Positions 18,788-27,963 of a stretch of DNA of 64,000 nt are shown here, piece by piece. A program made the position numbers and the translations under genes. How positions within the stretch are numbered: the first letter of the stretch is position 1; the number at the start of each line of letters is the position of its first letter. Below the pieces are notes generated by a model, which searched no databases, was not told the origin of the DNA, and saw only the letters and a list, made by a program, of their open reading frames with translations. Origin of the DNA: Catenuloplanes niger (lineage in GTDB: Bacteria > Actinomycetota > Actinomycetes > Mycobacteriales > Micromonosporaceae); NCBI RefSeq assembly GCF_031458255.1, contig NZ_JAVDYC010000001.1, positions 4,473,001 to 4,537,000 on the forward strand. The letters run 5' to 3'.

Positions 18788-20380
18788 ATGGTCACGGTGG
18801 TGCTGTGCGTGCTCTTCCTGGCCGCGTCCGTCGTCTCCACCGGCATCGCCGTGGTCGCGTGGCGCCGGCGCCGGCACGCGGCCGGGTTCGGCGCGACCGC
18901 GTTCCTGAACGTCGGGCTGGCCGGCTGGTCCGCGACCGACGCGGCCGAGATGCTGGTCCGGGACGCCGGCCTGCTCCAGCTGACCAACACGGTGTCGTTC
19001 GTCTTCGTCTGCACCGTCGTCGCCGGCTGGCTGGTGCTCTCCCACGCGCTCGCGGACCGGGCCTGGCACCCGAGCCGCCGGTTCGTCGTCCTCTTCGCGA
19101 TCGAGCCCGTGCTCTGCGTGACCGCGATGGCCACCACGCCGTGGCACCAGCTCTTCTTCGCCGGGTTCCGGGACACCGGGTTCGACGGCGGGTTCGTGCC
19201 GGTCTACGGCCCGCTGTTCTGGGTGCACTCCGCCTACAGCTACGCCGTGCTCGGCTTCGCGTTCGTCCGGGTGGTGCGGCTCCGGTCGGTCACCTCCAGC
19301 CGCTATCGGGCGGCCGCGTTCGCGGTGCTGATCTCGCTGCCGTCCGCGTTGCTCAACATGGTCGTGCTGGCGCTGCACGGCCGGCTCACCGACCTGACCG
19401 CGCTCGGTTTCGTGCTGACCGCACCGCTGATGTACTGGATGGTGGTCCGCGAGTCGATGCCGGCCCAGGCCCCGGTCGCCCACCGCCGCGTCTTCGAGAA
19501 GATCAGCGACGCGGTCGCGGTGGTCGGCCGTGACGGCCGCATCCTGGACCTCAACCCGGCCGGCGACGCACTGCTCCGCCGGCTGTGTCCCGGCGCGGCC
19601 GGCACGCTCGTCGGGCACACGCTGGCGGACCTGCTCGGCGCCGCCACGCCGCTGATGCCCGGCCGCGACCTGACCGTCGACGACGACCGCGAGCTCACCG
19701 TGGAGAACGCCCAGCAGTCCGGCCTCGACCTCGACGTCCGGGTGAGCCGCCTCTACGCCCGCGGCGACCGCTGCATCGGCTGGGCCGTCGTCACCCGCGA
19801 CGTCACCGACCTCAACCGGCAGCGCCGCGAACTGGAACGCCAGCTCCAGACCATCGAACTGCTCCGCGCCGACCTCGCCGAGCAGGCCCTCCGCGACCAC
19901 CTCACCGGCCTGCACAACCGCCGGCACCTGATGTCCGGGCTGACCCGCGCGGTCGCGGCCGACGCACCGCTGTCCGTCGCCCTGATCGACATCGACCACT
20001 TCAAGAGCATCAACGACCGGTACGGCCACGCCGCCGGCGACACCGTCCTGATCCGCGTCGCCACGCTGCTCTCCGGCGCGACCCGCGCGGGCGAGCTGTG
20101 CGCCCGGTACGGCGGCGAGGAGTTCGTGCTGGTCCTGACCGGCACCGACGCGCCCGCCCGGATCGACGCACTCCGCGCCCGCGTCGCCACCACCCCGATC
20201 GAGGTCGGCGACGGCCGTACGGTCACCGTCACGTTCAGCGCCGGCATCGCGGCCCGCACCGGCCCCGAGACGCCCGAGATGCTGCTGGAGAGCGCGGACA
20301 CCGCGCTCTACGCCGCCAAGAACGCCGGCCGTGACCGCGTCGCGCTCGCCCCGGACCCGATGGTGCTGCCGAAGAGCTGA
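18788..20380 (+). CDS. Membrane PAS-GGDEF diguanylate cyclase
   Basis: The 530-residue protein has an N-terminal block of about seven transmembrane helices (residues 1-225, the 7TM sensor type found on bacterial signalling proteins), a PAS-like domain near 230-345 (VFEKISDAVAVVGRDGRILDLN), a coiled-coil linker and a GGDEF domain. The signature is GGEEF at 442-446, an active variant; the I-site position reads RAGE rather than RxxD, so product inhibition is probably lost. The ATG at 18788 has GGGGGAGG upstream, better than the earlier start at 18731. It is predicted to make cyclic di-GMP at the membrane in response to an unknown signal. It stands alone. Confidence 0.9.
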   Translation: MVTVVLCVLFLAASVVSTGIAVVAWRRRRHAAGFGATAFLNVGLAGWSATDAAEMLVRDAGLLQLTNTVSFVFVCTVVAGWLVLSHALADRAWHPSRRFVVLFAIEPVLCVTAMATTPWHQLFFAGFRDTGFDGGFVPVYGPLFWVHSAYSYAVLGFAFVRVVRLRSVTSSRYRAAAFAVLISLPSALLNMVVLALHGRLTDLTALGFVLTAPLMYWMVVRESMPAQAPVAHRRVFEKISDAVAVVGRDGRILDLNPAGDALLRRLCPGAAGTLVGHTLADLLGAATPLMPGRDLTVDDDRELTVENAQQSGLDLDVRVSRLYARGDRCIGWAVVTRDVTDLNRQRRELERQLQTIELLRADLAEQALRDHLTGLHNRRHLMSGLTRAVAADAPLSVALIDIDHFKSINDRYGHAAGDTVLIRVATLLSGATRAGELCARYGGEEFVLVLTGTDAPARIDALRARVATTPIEVGDGRTVTVTFSAGIAARTGPETPEMLLESADTALYAAKNAGRDRVALAPDPMVLPKS

Positions 20381-20417
20381 CCGGGATGCCGGTGGCCGGG
20401 TGCCGAGACCGGGCGGG

Positions 20418-21596
20418 TCAGGCGGTGAGGATGCGGACGGCCTCGTCGACGTCGTCGGTGAGGTGGACGGTGTGGCTCAGGTCGCCGTGCGGTGACTGGG
20501 CGAACAGCGGCTCGAGCAGCGTCCGGACCGGGAGGGTCTCGGTCCAGAAGGCCCGGTCGAGGAACACGTAGGCGCCGCTGGGGCCGTCGGTGCCGTAGAA
20601 GGTCTTGGTGGCGGCCTGGAAGACCTCCTGGACCGTGCCGGCGCGGCCGGGGGCGAAGACCAGCCCGCCGCGGCAGAGGCGCAGGATCTGGTCCTCCCGG
20701 ATGGCGTTACTGAAGTACTTCGCCACCCGGCCGGCGAACAGGTTGGCCGGCTCGTGGCCGTAGAGCCAGGTCGGGACGGAGAGGCCACCGCGCAGCGCCC
20801 AGTGCGCCGCGGGGTCGGGCGCGAACTTCTCCCGGACCGCGAGCGCGGCCTCGGTGAACGGGCCGTGATCCATGAAGTCCGGCGCGGTGGCCAGCGTGTC
20901 GATCGCCTCGGTCAGGTCCGCCTCGGGGCGGGTGGCGAGGTAGGCGCCGAGGTTCGCGGCCTCCATCACGCCGGGACCGCCGCCGGTGACGACCAGCCGG
21001 TCGCGCCGGGCCAGTTCCCGGCCGAGCGTGGCGGCCAGGCGGTAGGGGGCCGAGCCGCGCGCGACCGCGTGACCGCCCATCACGCCGACCACCGAGGCCG
21101 GGCCGTTCGCGGCGAGCCAGTCGTGCATGGCGTACGCGAGCGCGTTGTCGATGCCGTGGTCGTGCAGGCGCTGGGCGAGCGCCTCCCGGACCTCGGGCAC
21201 CGCGCCACCGTTCGCCCGGAAGTGCCGGTAGACCACGGTGTCGTACATGCCGTCGAAGCCGTGCTCCGGGAACCCGGCGCAGATCTCCTCGGCCGTGTAG
21301 AGCCGGGCCGGATGCGTCGGGTAGGGCAGCTCGCGCAGCGCCGGCACCACGGACGCGCCGCGCCGGATCAGGTCCGCGGCCACGTCGGCGGACGCGAACC
21401 GGCAGCCCAGGAACAGCGTGCGGGTCAGCTCCACGCCGGAGAGATCCGGTGGGTCCTCGTCCAGCGCGAGCCCGAGCACCGCAAGGTGGGCGAGCGTTCC
21501 GGTGGCGAGGTGGCGGTCGAGCTCGGCGCGCGTCTCCACCTCCGACTCGGTGTGGTCGTGGAAATCGAGGACGTCACGCGGCGGAGGAGTCGGCAC
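20418..21596 (-). CDS. LOG-family nucleotide-binding protein
   Basis: The roughly 392-residue protein carries a Rossmann-like lysine-decarboxylase/LOG domain in its second half: VVGVMGGHAVARGS, VVTGGGPGVMEAANLGAYLA and the PGRAGTVQEVFQAATKTFYG segment, equivalent to the PGGxGTxxE motif of cytokinin-activating LOG phosphoribohydrolases. The second Gly is Arg here, so activity is uncertain. The N-terminal 150 residues (RTLFLGCRFASADVAADLIRRG) resemble other long actinobacterial members. The GTG at 21596 is taken as start; TTG 21623 is an alternative; neither has a good RBS. A strong hairpin lies 30 bp upstream in the leader. Confidence 0.75.
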   Translation of the reverse strand: MPTPPPRDVLDFHDHTESEVETRAELDRHLATGTLAHLAVLGLALDEDPPDLSGVELTRTLFLGCRFASADVAADLIRRGASVVPALRELPYPTHPARLYTAEEICAGFPEHGFDGMYDTVVYRHFRANGGAVPEVREALAQRLHDHGIDNALAYAMHDWLAANGPASVVGVMGGHAVARGSAPYRLAATLGRELARRDRLVVTGGGPGVMEAANLGAYLATRPEADLTEAIDTLATAPDFMDHGPFTEAALAVREKFAPDPAAHWALRGGLSVPTWLYGHEPANLFAGRVAKYFSNAIREDQILRLCRGGLVFAPGRAGTVQEVFQAATKTFYGTDGPSGAYVFLDRAFWTETLPVRTLLEPLFAQSPHGDLSHTVHLTDDVDEAVRILTA

Positions 21597-21627
21597 GTGC
21601 TCAAGTTTGTCGCATCCGCGCAACGAA

Positions 21628-21657
21628 GAGAGCCCGGCGGACGGCCGCCGGGCTCTC
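21628..21657 (-). promoter_or_regulatory. Perfect hairpin in the leader of the LOG-family gene
   Basis: 13-bp arms (21628-21640 and 21645-21657) pair perfectly around a 4-base loop. It lies 32 bp before the start codon of the leftward gene and on the opposite side faces the DUF3151 promoter. No other gene ends here, so it is not a simple 3-prime terminator; attenuation or mRNA protection is possible. Confidence 0.5.
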
Positions 21658-21826
21658 GACTTCCGGGTCCTGGGGAGGCTCCGGACCTCTGTTTGTAGTC
21701 GACCGGACGTTCCGCGGACACCGGCCGAGCGCGTGGAGGTTCGCGCCGCTCGCGTGACGAAACACTCAGCCGTTCAGCCAGGCCCGGTGCGCCGGGCCGC
21801 CGTGCCGGTCGGGGTTAGATGGACGC

Positions 21827-22246
21827 ATGCAGAATCTGATGCCACAGCCGCCGGCCACGCTGCTGCCCGGCGACGACGAGGCGGCGGCCGCGCTGGCCGC
21901 GGCCGACAACGACGAGGCCTACGCGCAGGTGGCGGCCCGCTTCCCGACGAACAGCGCGGCCTGGGCCGCGCTCGCCAAGCGGGCGATCGACAACGGCCAG
22001 ACCGTCGCCGGGTACGCGTACGCGCGCACCGGGTACCACCGGGGCCTGGACGCGCTGCGCCGCAACGGCTGGAAGGGCCACGGCCCGGTGCCGTGGTCGC
22101 ACGAGCCGAACCGTGGCTTCCTCGGCTGCCTGCACGAGCTCGCCCGGGCCGCCGACGCGATCGGCGAGTCGGACGAGGCGGCGCGCTGCGCCCAGTTCCT
22201 CCGTGACTGCGACCCGGTCGCGGCGGACGCGCTCGCCGGAGCCTGA
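21827..22246 (+). CDS. DUF3151 family protein
   Basis: The 139-residue soluble protein belongs to the actinobacterial DUF3151 family. It shows the near-invariant core AYARTGYHRGLDALRRNGWK and VPWSHEPNRGFLGCLHELAR, with an Ala-rich helical N-terminus and the late GESDEAARCAQFLRDCDP. The family is highly conserved in actinobacteria and usually adjacent to fba or purA; its biochemical role is unknown. TTAGAT lies about 10 bp before the ATG and no RBS is seen, so the message may be leaderless. It ends just before a hairpin shared with the convergent MaoC gene. Confidence 0.93.
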   Translation: MQNLMPQPPATLLPGDDEAAAALAAADNDEAYAQVAARFPTNSAAWAALAKRAIDNGQTVAGYAYARTGYHRGLDALRRNGWKGHGPVPWSHEPNRGFLGCLHELARAADAIGESDEAARCAQFLRDCDPVAADALAGA

Positions 22247-22261
22247 GCCGTCACCTCCGCC

Positions 22262-22292
22262 GTCCCCCGTGCCGTCCCGCGGCGCGGGGGAC
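22262..22292. terminator. Bidirectional hairpin between DUF3151 and MaoC genes
   Basis: Arms GTCCCCCG (22262-22269) and CGGGGGAC (22285-22292) pair perfectly. It sits between two converging stop codons (22246 and 22300) and can serve both strands. Confidence 0.6.
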
Positions 22293-22299
22293 GCCCCGA

Positions 22300-23103
22300 T
22301 CAGCTGGATCGGGCGGCGACGGTGCCGGTCAGGAAGGGTTTGCCGGACCGGGGCGCGGTCACGGCGAAGGCGCGCAGGTCGGTGCCGAACGCGACGGTCG
22401 CGGAGAGCGGCACCGGACGGCGGAACTCGGTCGTGACCACGCCGGTCGCCGGCAGCCGGCCCGCCACGGCGGACAGGCACCGGGCGAGGGTCCACATGCC
22501 GTGCGCGATCGGGCCCGGGAAGCCGAACGCACGCGCGCCGAGCCACGACGTGTGGATCGGGTTGTGGTCGCCGGAGACGGCCGCGTACTCCGGGCCGATC
22601 GACGGCGTCAGCCGCCACCGGGCGGACGGGGCCGGCAGTTCCGGGCCGCCCGCGGGATGCTCGCCCCGGCCCGGGCCGCGGCGCAGGTAGGCGGCGCGGG
22701 AACGCCAGGCGGTCTCGCCGTCGACCGTCACCGTGGTCTCGACGTCGAACTGCCGGCCGCGCGGATGATCACGCAGGTCGACCGCGCGAACCGAGAGGTC
22801 GAGGCGGTCGTCCGCGGTCAGCGGCCGCAGCACCTCGATCCGGTTCGTCACGTGCAGCAGCCCGACCGCCGGGAACGGGAACGCGCGATCCGTCATCAGC
22901 TCCATGGCCAGGTCGAAGGCCAGCACATGGGGGTACGTCAGGGGAAGCGCGTCGTCCAGCCGGAAGCCGCAGACCCGGTCGTACCGTGCGAGGTGCGCGC
23001 GGTCCACGGCGACGCCGGAGCGCGTCAGCGTCCGGGACGGCAGCCGGTCCGGGCGGGAACCGAGCGGCAGCAGGCCGAGGGCGGCGCGCAGGTAGACCGA
23101 CAT
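22300..23103 (-). CDS. MaoC-like (3R)-hydroxyacyl-CoA dehydratase, HtdX-like
   Basis: The 267-residue double-hotdog protein has a C-terminal MaoC domain with the hydratase-2 motif (YAAVSGDHNPIHTS, with Asp and His as the catalytic pair, then FGFPGPIAHGMWTLA). The N-terminal half (residues 30-130) is a degenerate hotdog. It hydrates or dehydrates enoyl/3-hydroxyacyl-CoA. Its start overlaps the FabG4-like stop by one base (TGATG), so the two are translationally coupled. The arrangement matches mycobacterial htdX-fabG4, with fadA2 close by, which is the basis for the name; the acyl chain length is unknown. Confidence 0.88.
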   Translation of the reverse strand: MSVYLRAALGLLPLGSRPDRLPSRTLTRSGVAVDRAHLARYDRVCGFRLDDALPLTYPHVLAFDLAMELMTDRAFPFPAVGLLHVTNRIEVLRPLTADDRLDLSVRAVDLRDHPRGRQFDVETTVTVDGETAWRSRAAYLRRGPGRGEHPAGGPELPAPSARWRLTPSIGPEYAAVSGDHNPIHTSWLGARAFGFPGPIAHGMWTLARCLSAVAGRLPATGVVTTEFRRPVPLSATVAFGTDLRAFAVTAPRSGKPFLTGTVAARSS

Positions 23104-24539
23104 CAGGCGCCGATCAGGCTCTGACCGCAGACCCGCACCACGTTGCCGGTCACGCCGGACGACCCGGGCGACGCGAACCAGGCGATCGTCTCGGCCACGT
23201 CGACCGGCAGGCCGCCCTGGCTGAGACTGTTCAGCCGGCGGCTCGCCTCGCGCAACGGGACCGGCATCCTCGCGGTCATCGGCGTCTCGATGAAGCCGGG
23301 CGCGACCGCGTTGACCGTCACGCCGCGCGCGGCCAGCGTCGGCGCCAGCACCTGCACCAGCCCGATCACGCCGGCCTTGGACGCGGCGTAGTTCGCCTGG
23401 CCGCGGTTGCCGGCGATGCCGTTCATCGAGGAGACCTGGATCAGCCGGCCGCCGGCCGGGAGCAGCTCCAGGATCGCGTCGTTGATCCGTTCCTGGCTGG
23501 ACAGGTTCACGTCGATCACGGAGTCCCACTGCTCCGCGGTCATCCGGCCGAGCGTGCGGTCCCGGGTGATGCCCGCGTTGTGCACCACCACGTCGACCCG
23601 GCCGTGCCGGTCACGGAGGTAGCCGGCCAGCCGATCCGGCGCGTCCGCGGCCGTCACGTCGAGCTGCAGCGCCTCGCCGCGGATCTCGTTGGCCAGCGCG
23701 GCCAGCGGCTCACCGGCGGCCGGCACGTCCAGCGCGATCACCCGGGCGCCGTCCCGGGCCAGCACCCGGGCGATGGCCGCGCCGATGCCCCGCGCCGCGC
23801 CGGTGACCAGCGCGACCCGGCCGGCCAGCGGCCGCTCCCAGTCCACCGGCGACCCGTCCTGAGCGGCGGGCGCGTCCTGAGCGGCGGGCCTGTCTTGAGC
23901 AGCGGGCTCGGCTGGAGCGGCGGGCTCGGTCGGTGCGGCGGTCACCGCCGGTCCGATGCGGATGACCTGGCCGGAGACGTACGCGGAGCGGCCGGAGAGC
24001 AGGAAGCGCAGGGTGGACTCCAGCGGCGCGTCCGGTGCGGCGTAGACCAGCTGGGCGGTGCTGCCCCGGCCGAACTCCTTGCCGATGCTGCGCACCAGGC
24101 CCTCCAGCGCGCGCTGCGCGATCGCCTCGCGCGGGGCGGCGCAGTCCTCCGGCGCGGTGCCGAGCACGATCACCCGGCCGGACGGCAGCAGCGTGCGGGC
24201 GTGGGCGTGGAAGAAGTCGTAGAGCGTGCGCAGCCGGTCCGAGGAGGTGACGCCGGTGGCGTCGAAGATCAGTGCGGCGAGCCGGCCGGGCGTCTCGGAC
24301 GCGCCGGCCTCCACCGCGGCCGCGACCGGGTCGCGCAGCACGACGCCGGCCTCGTCGAGGATCTTGCGGATCGCCGGGGCGAGCCGGCCGCCGGGTGCCG
24401 CGTCGACCAGCACCGGGCCGGTGACCAGCGGATCTCCGGGGGAGTAGCGGCGCAGCGTGGTCGGCGCCGGCAGGCCGAGGCGCTTGACGAGCGCCTTGCC
24501 CGCGGCGGAGTTGGCGAAGGTCGCGTACCGGTCCACCAT
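23103..24539 (-). CDS. fabG4: High-molecular-weight 3-oxoacyl reductase, FabG4-like
   Basis: The 478-residue protein has an N-terminal flavodoxin-like domain without catalytic residues (about 1-200), an Ala/Pro-rich linker (200-232) and a C-terminal SDR domain. The SDR part shows VALVTGAARGIGAAIA (NAD(P) binding), VVHNAGITRD, and the catalytic Ser-Tyr-Lys in SSMNGIAGNRGQANYAASKAG near 385-405. Mycobacterial FabG4 has this extended form and prefers NADH. It is coupled to the downstream MaoC gene and divergent from the FadA2-like thiolase, so the three enzymes can perform hydration, oxidation/reduction and thiolysis steps of acyl-CoA metabolism. The linker has short AAQD-like repeats. Confidence 0.92.
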   Translation of the reverse strand: MVDRYATFANSAAGKALVKRLGLPAPTTLRRYSPGDPLVTGPVLVDAAPGGRLAPAIRKILDEAGVVLRDPVAAAVEAGASETPGRLAALIFDATGVTSSDRLRTLYDFFHAHARTLLPSGRVIVLGTAPEDCAAPREAIAQRALEGLVRSIGKEFGRGSTAQLVYAAPDAPLESTLRFLLSGRSAYVSGQVIRIGPAVTAAPTEPAAPAEPAAQDRPAAQDAPAAQDGSPVDWERPLAGRVALVTGAARGIGAAIARVLARDGARVIALDVPAAGEPLAALANEIRGEALQLDVTAADAPDRLAGYLRDRHGRVDVVVHNAGITRDRTLGRMTAEQWDSVIDVNLSSQERINDAILELLPAGGRLIQVSSMNGIAGNRGQANYAASKAGVIGLVQVLAPTLAARGVTVNAVAPGFIETPMTARMPVPLREASRRLNSLSQGGLPVDVAETIAWFASPGSSGVTGNVVRVCGQSLIGA

Positions 24540-24578
24540 AGGCGTAGCCTACCCATCAGTAAGTCGGGAGGGAGAGTC

Positions 24579-25865
24579 GTGCAGCAGAGCATCCGCCGGG
24601 TCGCGATCCTGGGTGGCAACCGCATTCCGTTCGCCCGGTCGAACGGGCGGTACGCGCAGGCATCCAACCAGGACATGCTGACCGCCGCGCTGGACGGGCT
24701 GGTCGCCCGGTTCGGCCTGGCCGGCGAGGTGCTCGGCGAGGTCGTCGCCGGTGCCGTGCTCAAGCACTCCCGCGACTTCAACCTGACCCGCGAGGTGGTG
24801 CTCGGCTCCCAGCTGGACCCGCGCACCCCGGCGTACGACGTGCAGCAGGCCTGCGGCACCGGGCTGGAGGCGGCGATCCTGGTCGCCAACAAGATCGCGC
24901 TCGGGCAGATCGAGGTCGGGGTGGCCGGTGGCGTGGACACCACGTCGGACGCGCCGCTCGCGCTGAACGAGGACTTCCGTCGCGCGCTGCTGGAGCTGAA
25001 CACCGCGCGCACGCTCGGCGCCCGGCTCCGGGCCGCCACGAAGCTGCGCCCGGTGCAGCCGTTCAAGCCGGAGATGCCGCGCAACGCGGAACCGCGGACC
25101 GGACTGTCCATGGGCGAGCACGCGGCGCGCACCGCGGAGACCTGGGAGATCAGCCGGGAGGATCAGGACGAGCTCGCGCTGCGCTCGCATCAGAACCTGG
25201 CCGCGGCGTACGAGCGAGGGTTCTTCGACGATCTGGTCACGCCCTATCTGGGGCTGCACCGCGACCAGAACCTGCGGGCGGACACGTCGGCGGAGAAGCT
25301 GGCCCGGCTCAAGCCGGTCTTCGGCACCGCGGGCGCGCACCCGACGATGACCGCGGGCAACTCGTCGCCGCTGACCGACGGCGCGTCGACGGTGCTGCTC
25401 GCATCCGAGGAGTGGGCGGCAGCGCACAATCTTCCCGTTCTGGCCTATCTTGGCGACAGCCAGACCGCGGGCGTGGACTTCGTGCACGGCGACGAGGGAC
25501 TGCTGATGGCGCCGGCCTACGCGGTGCCGCGGCTGCTCGCCCGCAACGGGCTCACGCTGCGGGACTTCGACTACTACGAGATCCACGAGGCGTTCGCGTC
25601 CCAGGTGCTCGCCACGCTGAAGGCCTGGGAGTCGCCGGAGTTCTGCAAGGAGCGGCTCGGCCTGGAGGCGCCGCTCGGCGCGATCGACCGGAGCCGGCTG
25701 AACGTGAACGGTTCGTCGCTGGCGGCCGGGCATCCGTTCGCGGCGACCGGTGGCCGGATCGTCGCCACGCTCGCCAAGCTGCTGAGCGCGCGCCCGGCGG
25801 GCCGCGGGCTGATCTCCATCTGCGCGGCCGGTGGGCTCGGCGTGGTCGCGATCGTCGAACGGTGA
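24579..25865 (+). CDS. fadA2: Acetyl-CoA acyltransferase (thiolase), FadA2-like
   Basis: The 428-residue thiolase has the nucleophile Cys in DVQQACGTGLEAA (near residue 90), the catalytic His in YYEIHEAFASQVL (near 335) and a C-terminal acid/base Cys in LISICAAGGLG; the NVNGSSLAAGHPFAATGGR block is the GHP motif. It cleaves 3-ketoacyl-CoA or condenses acyl-CoA units. The GTG has CGGGAGGGAG upstream. It diverges from fabG4-htdX with a 39-bp gap, an order shared with the mycobacterial htdX-fabG4-fadA2 region, supporting a joint role. Confidence 0.94.
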   Translation: MQQSIRRVAILGGNRIPFARSNGRYAQASNQDMLTAALDGLVARFGLAGEVLGEVVAGAVLKHSRDFNLTREVVLGSQLDPRTPAYDVQQACGTGLEAAILVANKIALGQIEVGVAGGVDTTSDAPLALNEDFRRALLELNTARTLGARLRAATKLRPVQPFKPEMPRNAEPRTGLSMGEHAARTAETWEISREDQDELALRSHQNLAAAYERGFFDDLVTPYLGLHRDQNLRADTSAEKLARLKPVFGTAGAHPTMTAGNSSPLTDGASTVLLASEEWAAAHNLPVLAYLGDSQTAGVDFVHGDEGLLMAPAYAVPRLLARNGLTLRDFDYYEIHEAFASQVLATLKAWESPEFCKERLGLEAPLGAIDRSRLNVNGSSLAAGHPFAATGGRIVATLAKLLSARPAGRGLISICAAGGLGVVAIVER

Positions 25866-26016
25866 ATTAGTTCACGGCCACGCGCGCCAACCGTTTCGGA
25901 ACGAGTGCGCTCAGCACCGTACCGGCGAGGGATTTTGATCTTGAAATAGCGACCCATGGATCTTGTCGGACGGGCGGCCGGGCGGAGACGCAGGGCGAAC
26001 GTGAGACACTTCGGCC

Positions 26017-27468
26017 GTGACTTCCCTCCCCGACACCCCCGAGCGCCCGCGCATCCCGAACGTTCTCGCCGGGCGGTACGCCTCGACCGAGCTGCTCGCG
26101 ATCTGGTCACCGGAAGAGAAGATCCGCATGGAGCGGCGGCTCTGGGTCGCCGTGCTCCGCGCGCAGCGTGACCTCGGGATCGCGCTGCCCGAAGGCGTGA
26201 TCGAGTCCTACGAGGCCGTGCTCGACCGGGTCAACCTGGAGTCGATCGCGGCCCGGGAGCGGATCACCCGGCACGACGTCAAGGCCCGGATCGAGGAGTT
26301 CAGCGCGCTCGCCGGGCACGAGCACGTGCACAAGGGCATGACCTCGCGCGACCTCACGGAGAACGTCGAGCAGCTGCAGATCCGCGCGTCGCTGGTGCTG
26401 ATCCGCGATCGCGTGGTCGCGACGCTGGCCCGCCTGTCCCGGCTCGCGATCGAGCACTCCGACCTGGTGATGACCGGCCGGTCGCACAACGTGGCGGCGC
26501 AGGCCACCACGCTCGGCAAGCGGTTCGCGTCCGCGGCCGAGGAGCTGCTGATCGCGTACGAGCGGATCGACGACCTGATCCGCCGCTACCCGCTGCGCGG
26601 CATCAAGGGCCCGGTCGGCACCGCCGCGGACCAGCTCGACCTGTTCGACGGCGACGCGGACAAGGTGGCCGAGCTGGAGCGGCGGGTCGCCCGGCACCTC
26701 GGCTTCGAGCGCGTGCTGGACAGCGTCGGCCAGGTCTACCCGCGCTCGCTCGACTTCGACGTGGTCGCCGCGCTCGCCCAGGTCGCGGCCGCGCCGTCGT
26801 CGCTGGCCACCACGATCCGCCTGATGGTCGGCCAGGAGCTGGCCACCGAGGGCTTCAAGCCCGGTCAGGTCGGCTCGTCCGCGATGCCGCACAAGATGAA
26901 CACCCGGTCCAGCGAGCGGGTCAACGGCTTCGCCGTGATCATCCGGGGTTACCTGTCGATGGTCGGCGAGCTGGCCGGTGACCAGTGGAACGAGGGCGAC
27001 GTGTCCTGCTCCGTGGTGCGCCGCGTCGCGCTGCCGGACGCGTTCTTCGCGGCGGACGGGCTCTTCCAGACGTTCCTGACCGTGCTCGACGAGTTCGGCG
27101 CCTACCCCGCGGTGATCGGCCGGGAACTGGACCGGTTCCTGCCGTTCCTGGCGACGACCAAGGTCCTGGTCGCGGCGGTACGGCGTGGCGTCGGCCGGGA
27201 GACCGCGCACGAGGTGATCAAGGAGCACGCGGTCGCGGTCGCGCTGGCCATGCGCGAGAAGGGCGCGGCGGAGAACGACCTCTTCGACCGGCTCGCCACG
27301 GACGGCCGGCTGAACCTGTCGCGCGCCGAGATCGACGCGCTCGTGGCGGACCGGGCCGCGTTCGTCGGCGCCGCGCCGGCACAGGTGCACTCGGTCGCGG
27401 ACCGGGTCGCGGACGTGGTCGCGGCACACCCGATCGCGGCCGGTTATTCGCCCGCGCCGATCCTGTGA
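26017..27468 (+). CDS. purB: Adenylosuccinate lyase
   Basis: The 483-residue enzyme cleaves SAICAR and adenylosuccinate, releasing fumarate, in two steps of purine synthesis. Fumarase-superfamily signatures are present: TSRDLTENVEQLQ near 109, the H-N-V-A-A-Q-A-T-T segment near 155 and the signature loop GSSAMPHKMNTRSSERV near 290 with the catalytic Ser. The GTG start gives an N-terminus IPNVLAGRYAS typical of actinobacterial PurB. The intergenic 25866-26016 upstream holds its promoter but no site I can name. A hairpin at 27533 ends the unit. Confidence 0.97.
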   Translation: MTSLPDTPERPRIPNVLAGRYASTELLAIWSPEEKIRMERRLWVAVLRAQRDLGIALPEGVIESYEAVLDRVNLESIAARERITRHDVKARIEEFSALAGHEHVHKGMTSRDLTENVEQLQIRASLVLIRDRVVATLARLSRLAIEHSDLVMTGRSHNVAAQATTLGKRFASAAEELLIAYERIDDLIRRYPLRGIKGPVGTAADQLDLFDGDADKVAELERRVARHLGFERVLDSVGQVYPRSLDFDVVAALAQVAAAPSSLATTIRLMVGQELATEGFKPGQVGSSAMPHKMNTRSSERVNGFAVIIRGYLSMVGELAGDQWNEGDVSCSVVRRVALPDAFFAADGLFQTFLTVLDEFGAYPAVIGRELDRFLPFLATTKVLVAAVRRGVGRETAHEVIKEHAVAVALAMREKGAAENDLFDRLATDGRLNLSRAEIDALVADRAAFVGAAPAQVHSVADRVADVVAAHPIAAGYSPAPIL

Positions 27469-27532
27469 CCGCGGTCGCCGTACTCTGGTGATTTAACCGC
27501 TTATAAGTGTCTTTGACCGATTTAACGATTAC

Positions 27533-27560
27533 CCGGGGAGTGACCTTCGTCGCTCCCCGG
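27533..27560 (+). terminator. Hairpin after purB
   Basis: Arms CCGGGGAG (27533-27540) and CTCCCCGG (27553-27560) pair perfectly over a 12-base loop. It lies 65 bp past the purB stop. The remaining gap to purS (27561-27712) is GC-rich and must contain the purSQL promoter. Confidence 0.6.
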
Positions 27561-27712
27561 ATAAGTGCTGGTGGCCGGGTCGGCCGGTGCTGGTTGCGCA
27601 CCGGCCACCAGGTACTCTGAGGGCGCTCGCCCCTCCAGGCCGGTGCTGGTGGGCCGGATGGTCACCACCGGCCGCAGACAGCTAGGACAGCGCAAACAGT
27701 CAGGAGTGCCTC

Positions 27713-27961
27713 GTGGCTCGCGTCGTCGTCGACGTCATGCTCAAGCCGGAGATCCTCGATCCGCAAGGCCAGGCCGTCGCCAACGCACTGCCCCGGCTCG
27801 ATGTCACCGACGTGACGTCGGTTCGCATCGGGCGGCGCATCGAGCTGGAGTTCTCCGGCGACGCCGATCTGGACCGGGTCCGGGAGATCGCCGACAAGCT
27901 GTTGGCCAACCCGGTCATCGAAGACTTCACCATCCACGCCGACGAGCAGGTGAAGGCCTGA
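27713..27961 (+). CDS. purS: Phosphoribosylformylglycinamidine synthase subunit PurS
   Basis: The 82-residue subunit bridges PurL and PurQ in the three-part FGAM synthase. It has the PurS core: [20 protein letters not shown], the [14 protein letters not shown] strand and the C-terminal [16 protein letters not shown]. The GTG start has CAGGAG at 27701-27706. It is first in purSQL, with purQ starting 2 bp after its stop, giving near-equal expression of the complex parts. Confidence 0.95.
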   Translation: MARVVVDVMLKPEILDPQGQAVANALPRLDVTDVTSVRIGRRIELEFSGDADLDRVREIADKLLANPVIEDFTIHADEQVKA

Positions 27962-27963
27962 CC

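Noticed and set aside
24539-24551. Short inverted repeat TAGGC-GTA-GCCTA between fabG4 and fadA2
   Set aside because: Five-base arms are too short to call an operator without further copies.
22986-24578. Long plus-strand frame leading into the thiolase
   Set aside because: It is antisense to the fabG4-like and MaoC genes, which have complete motifs.
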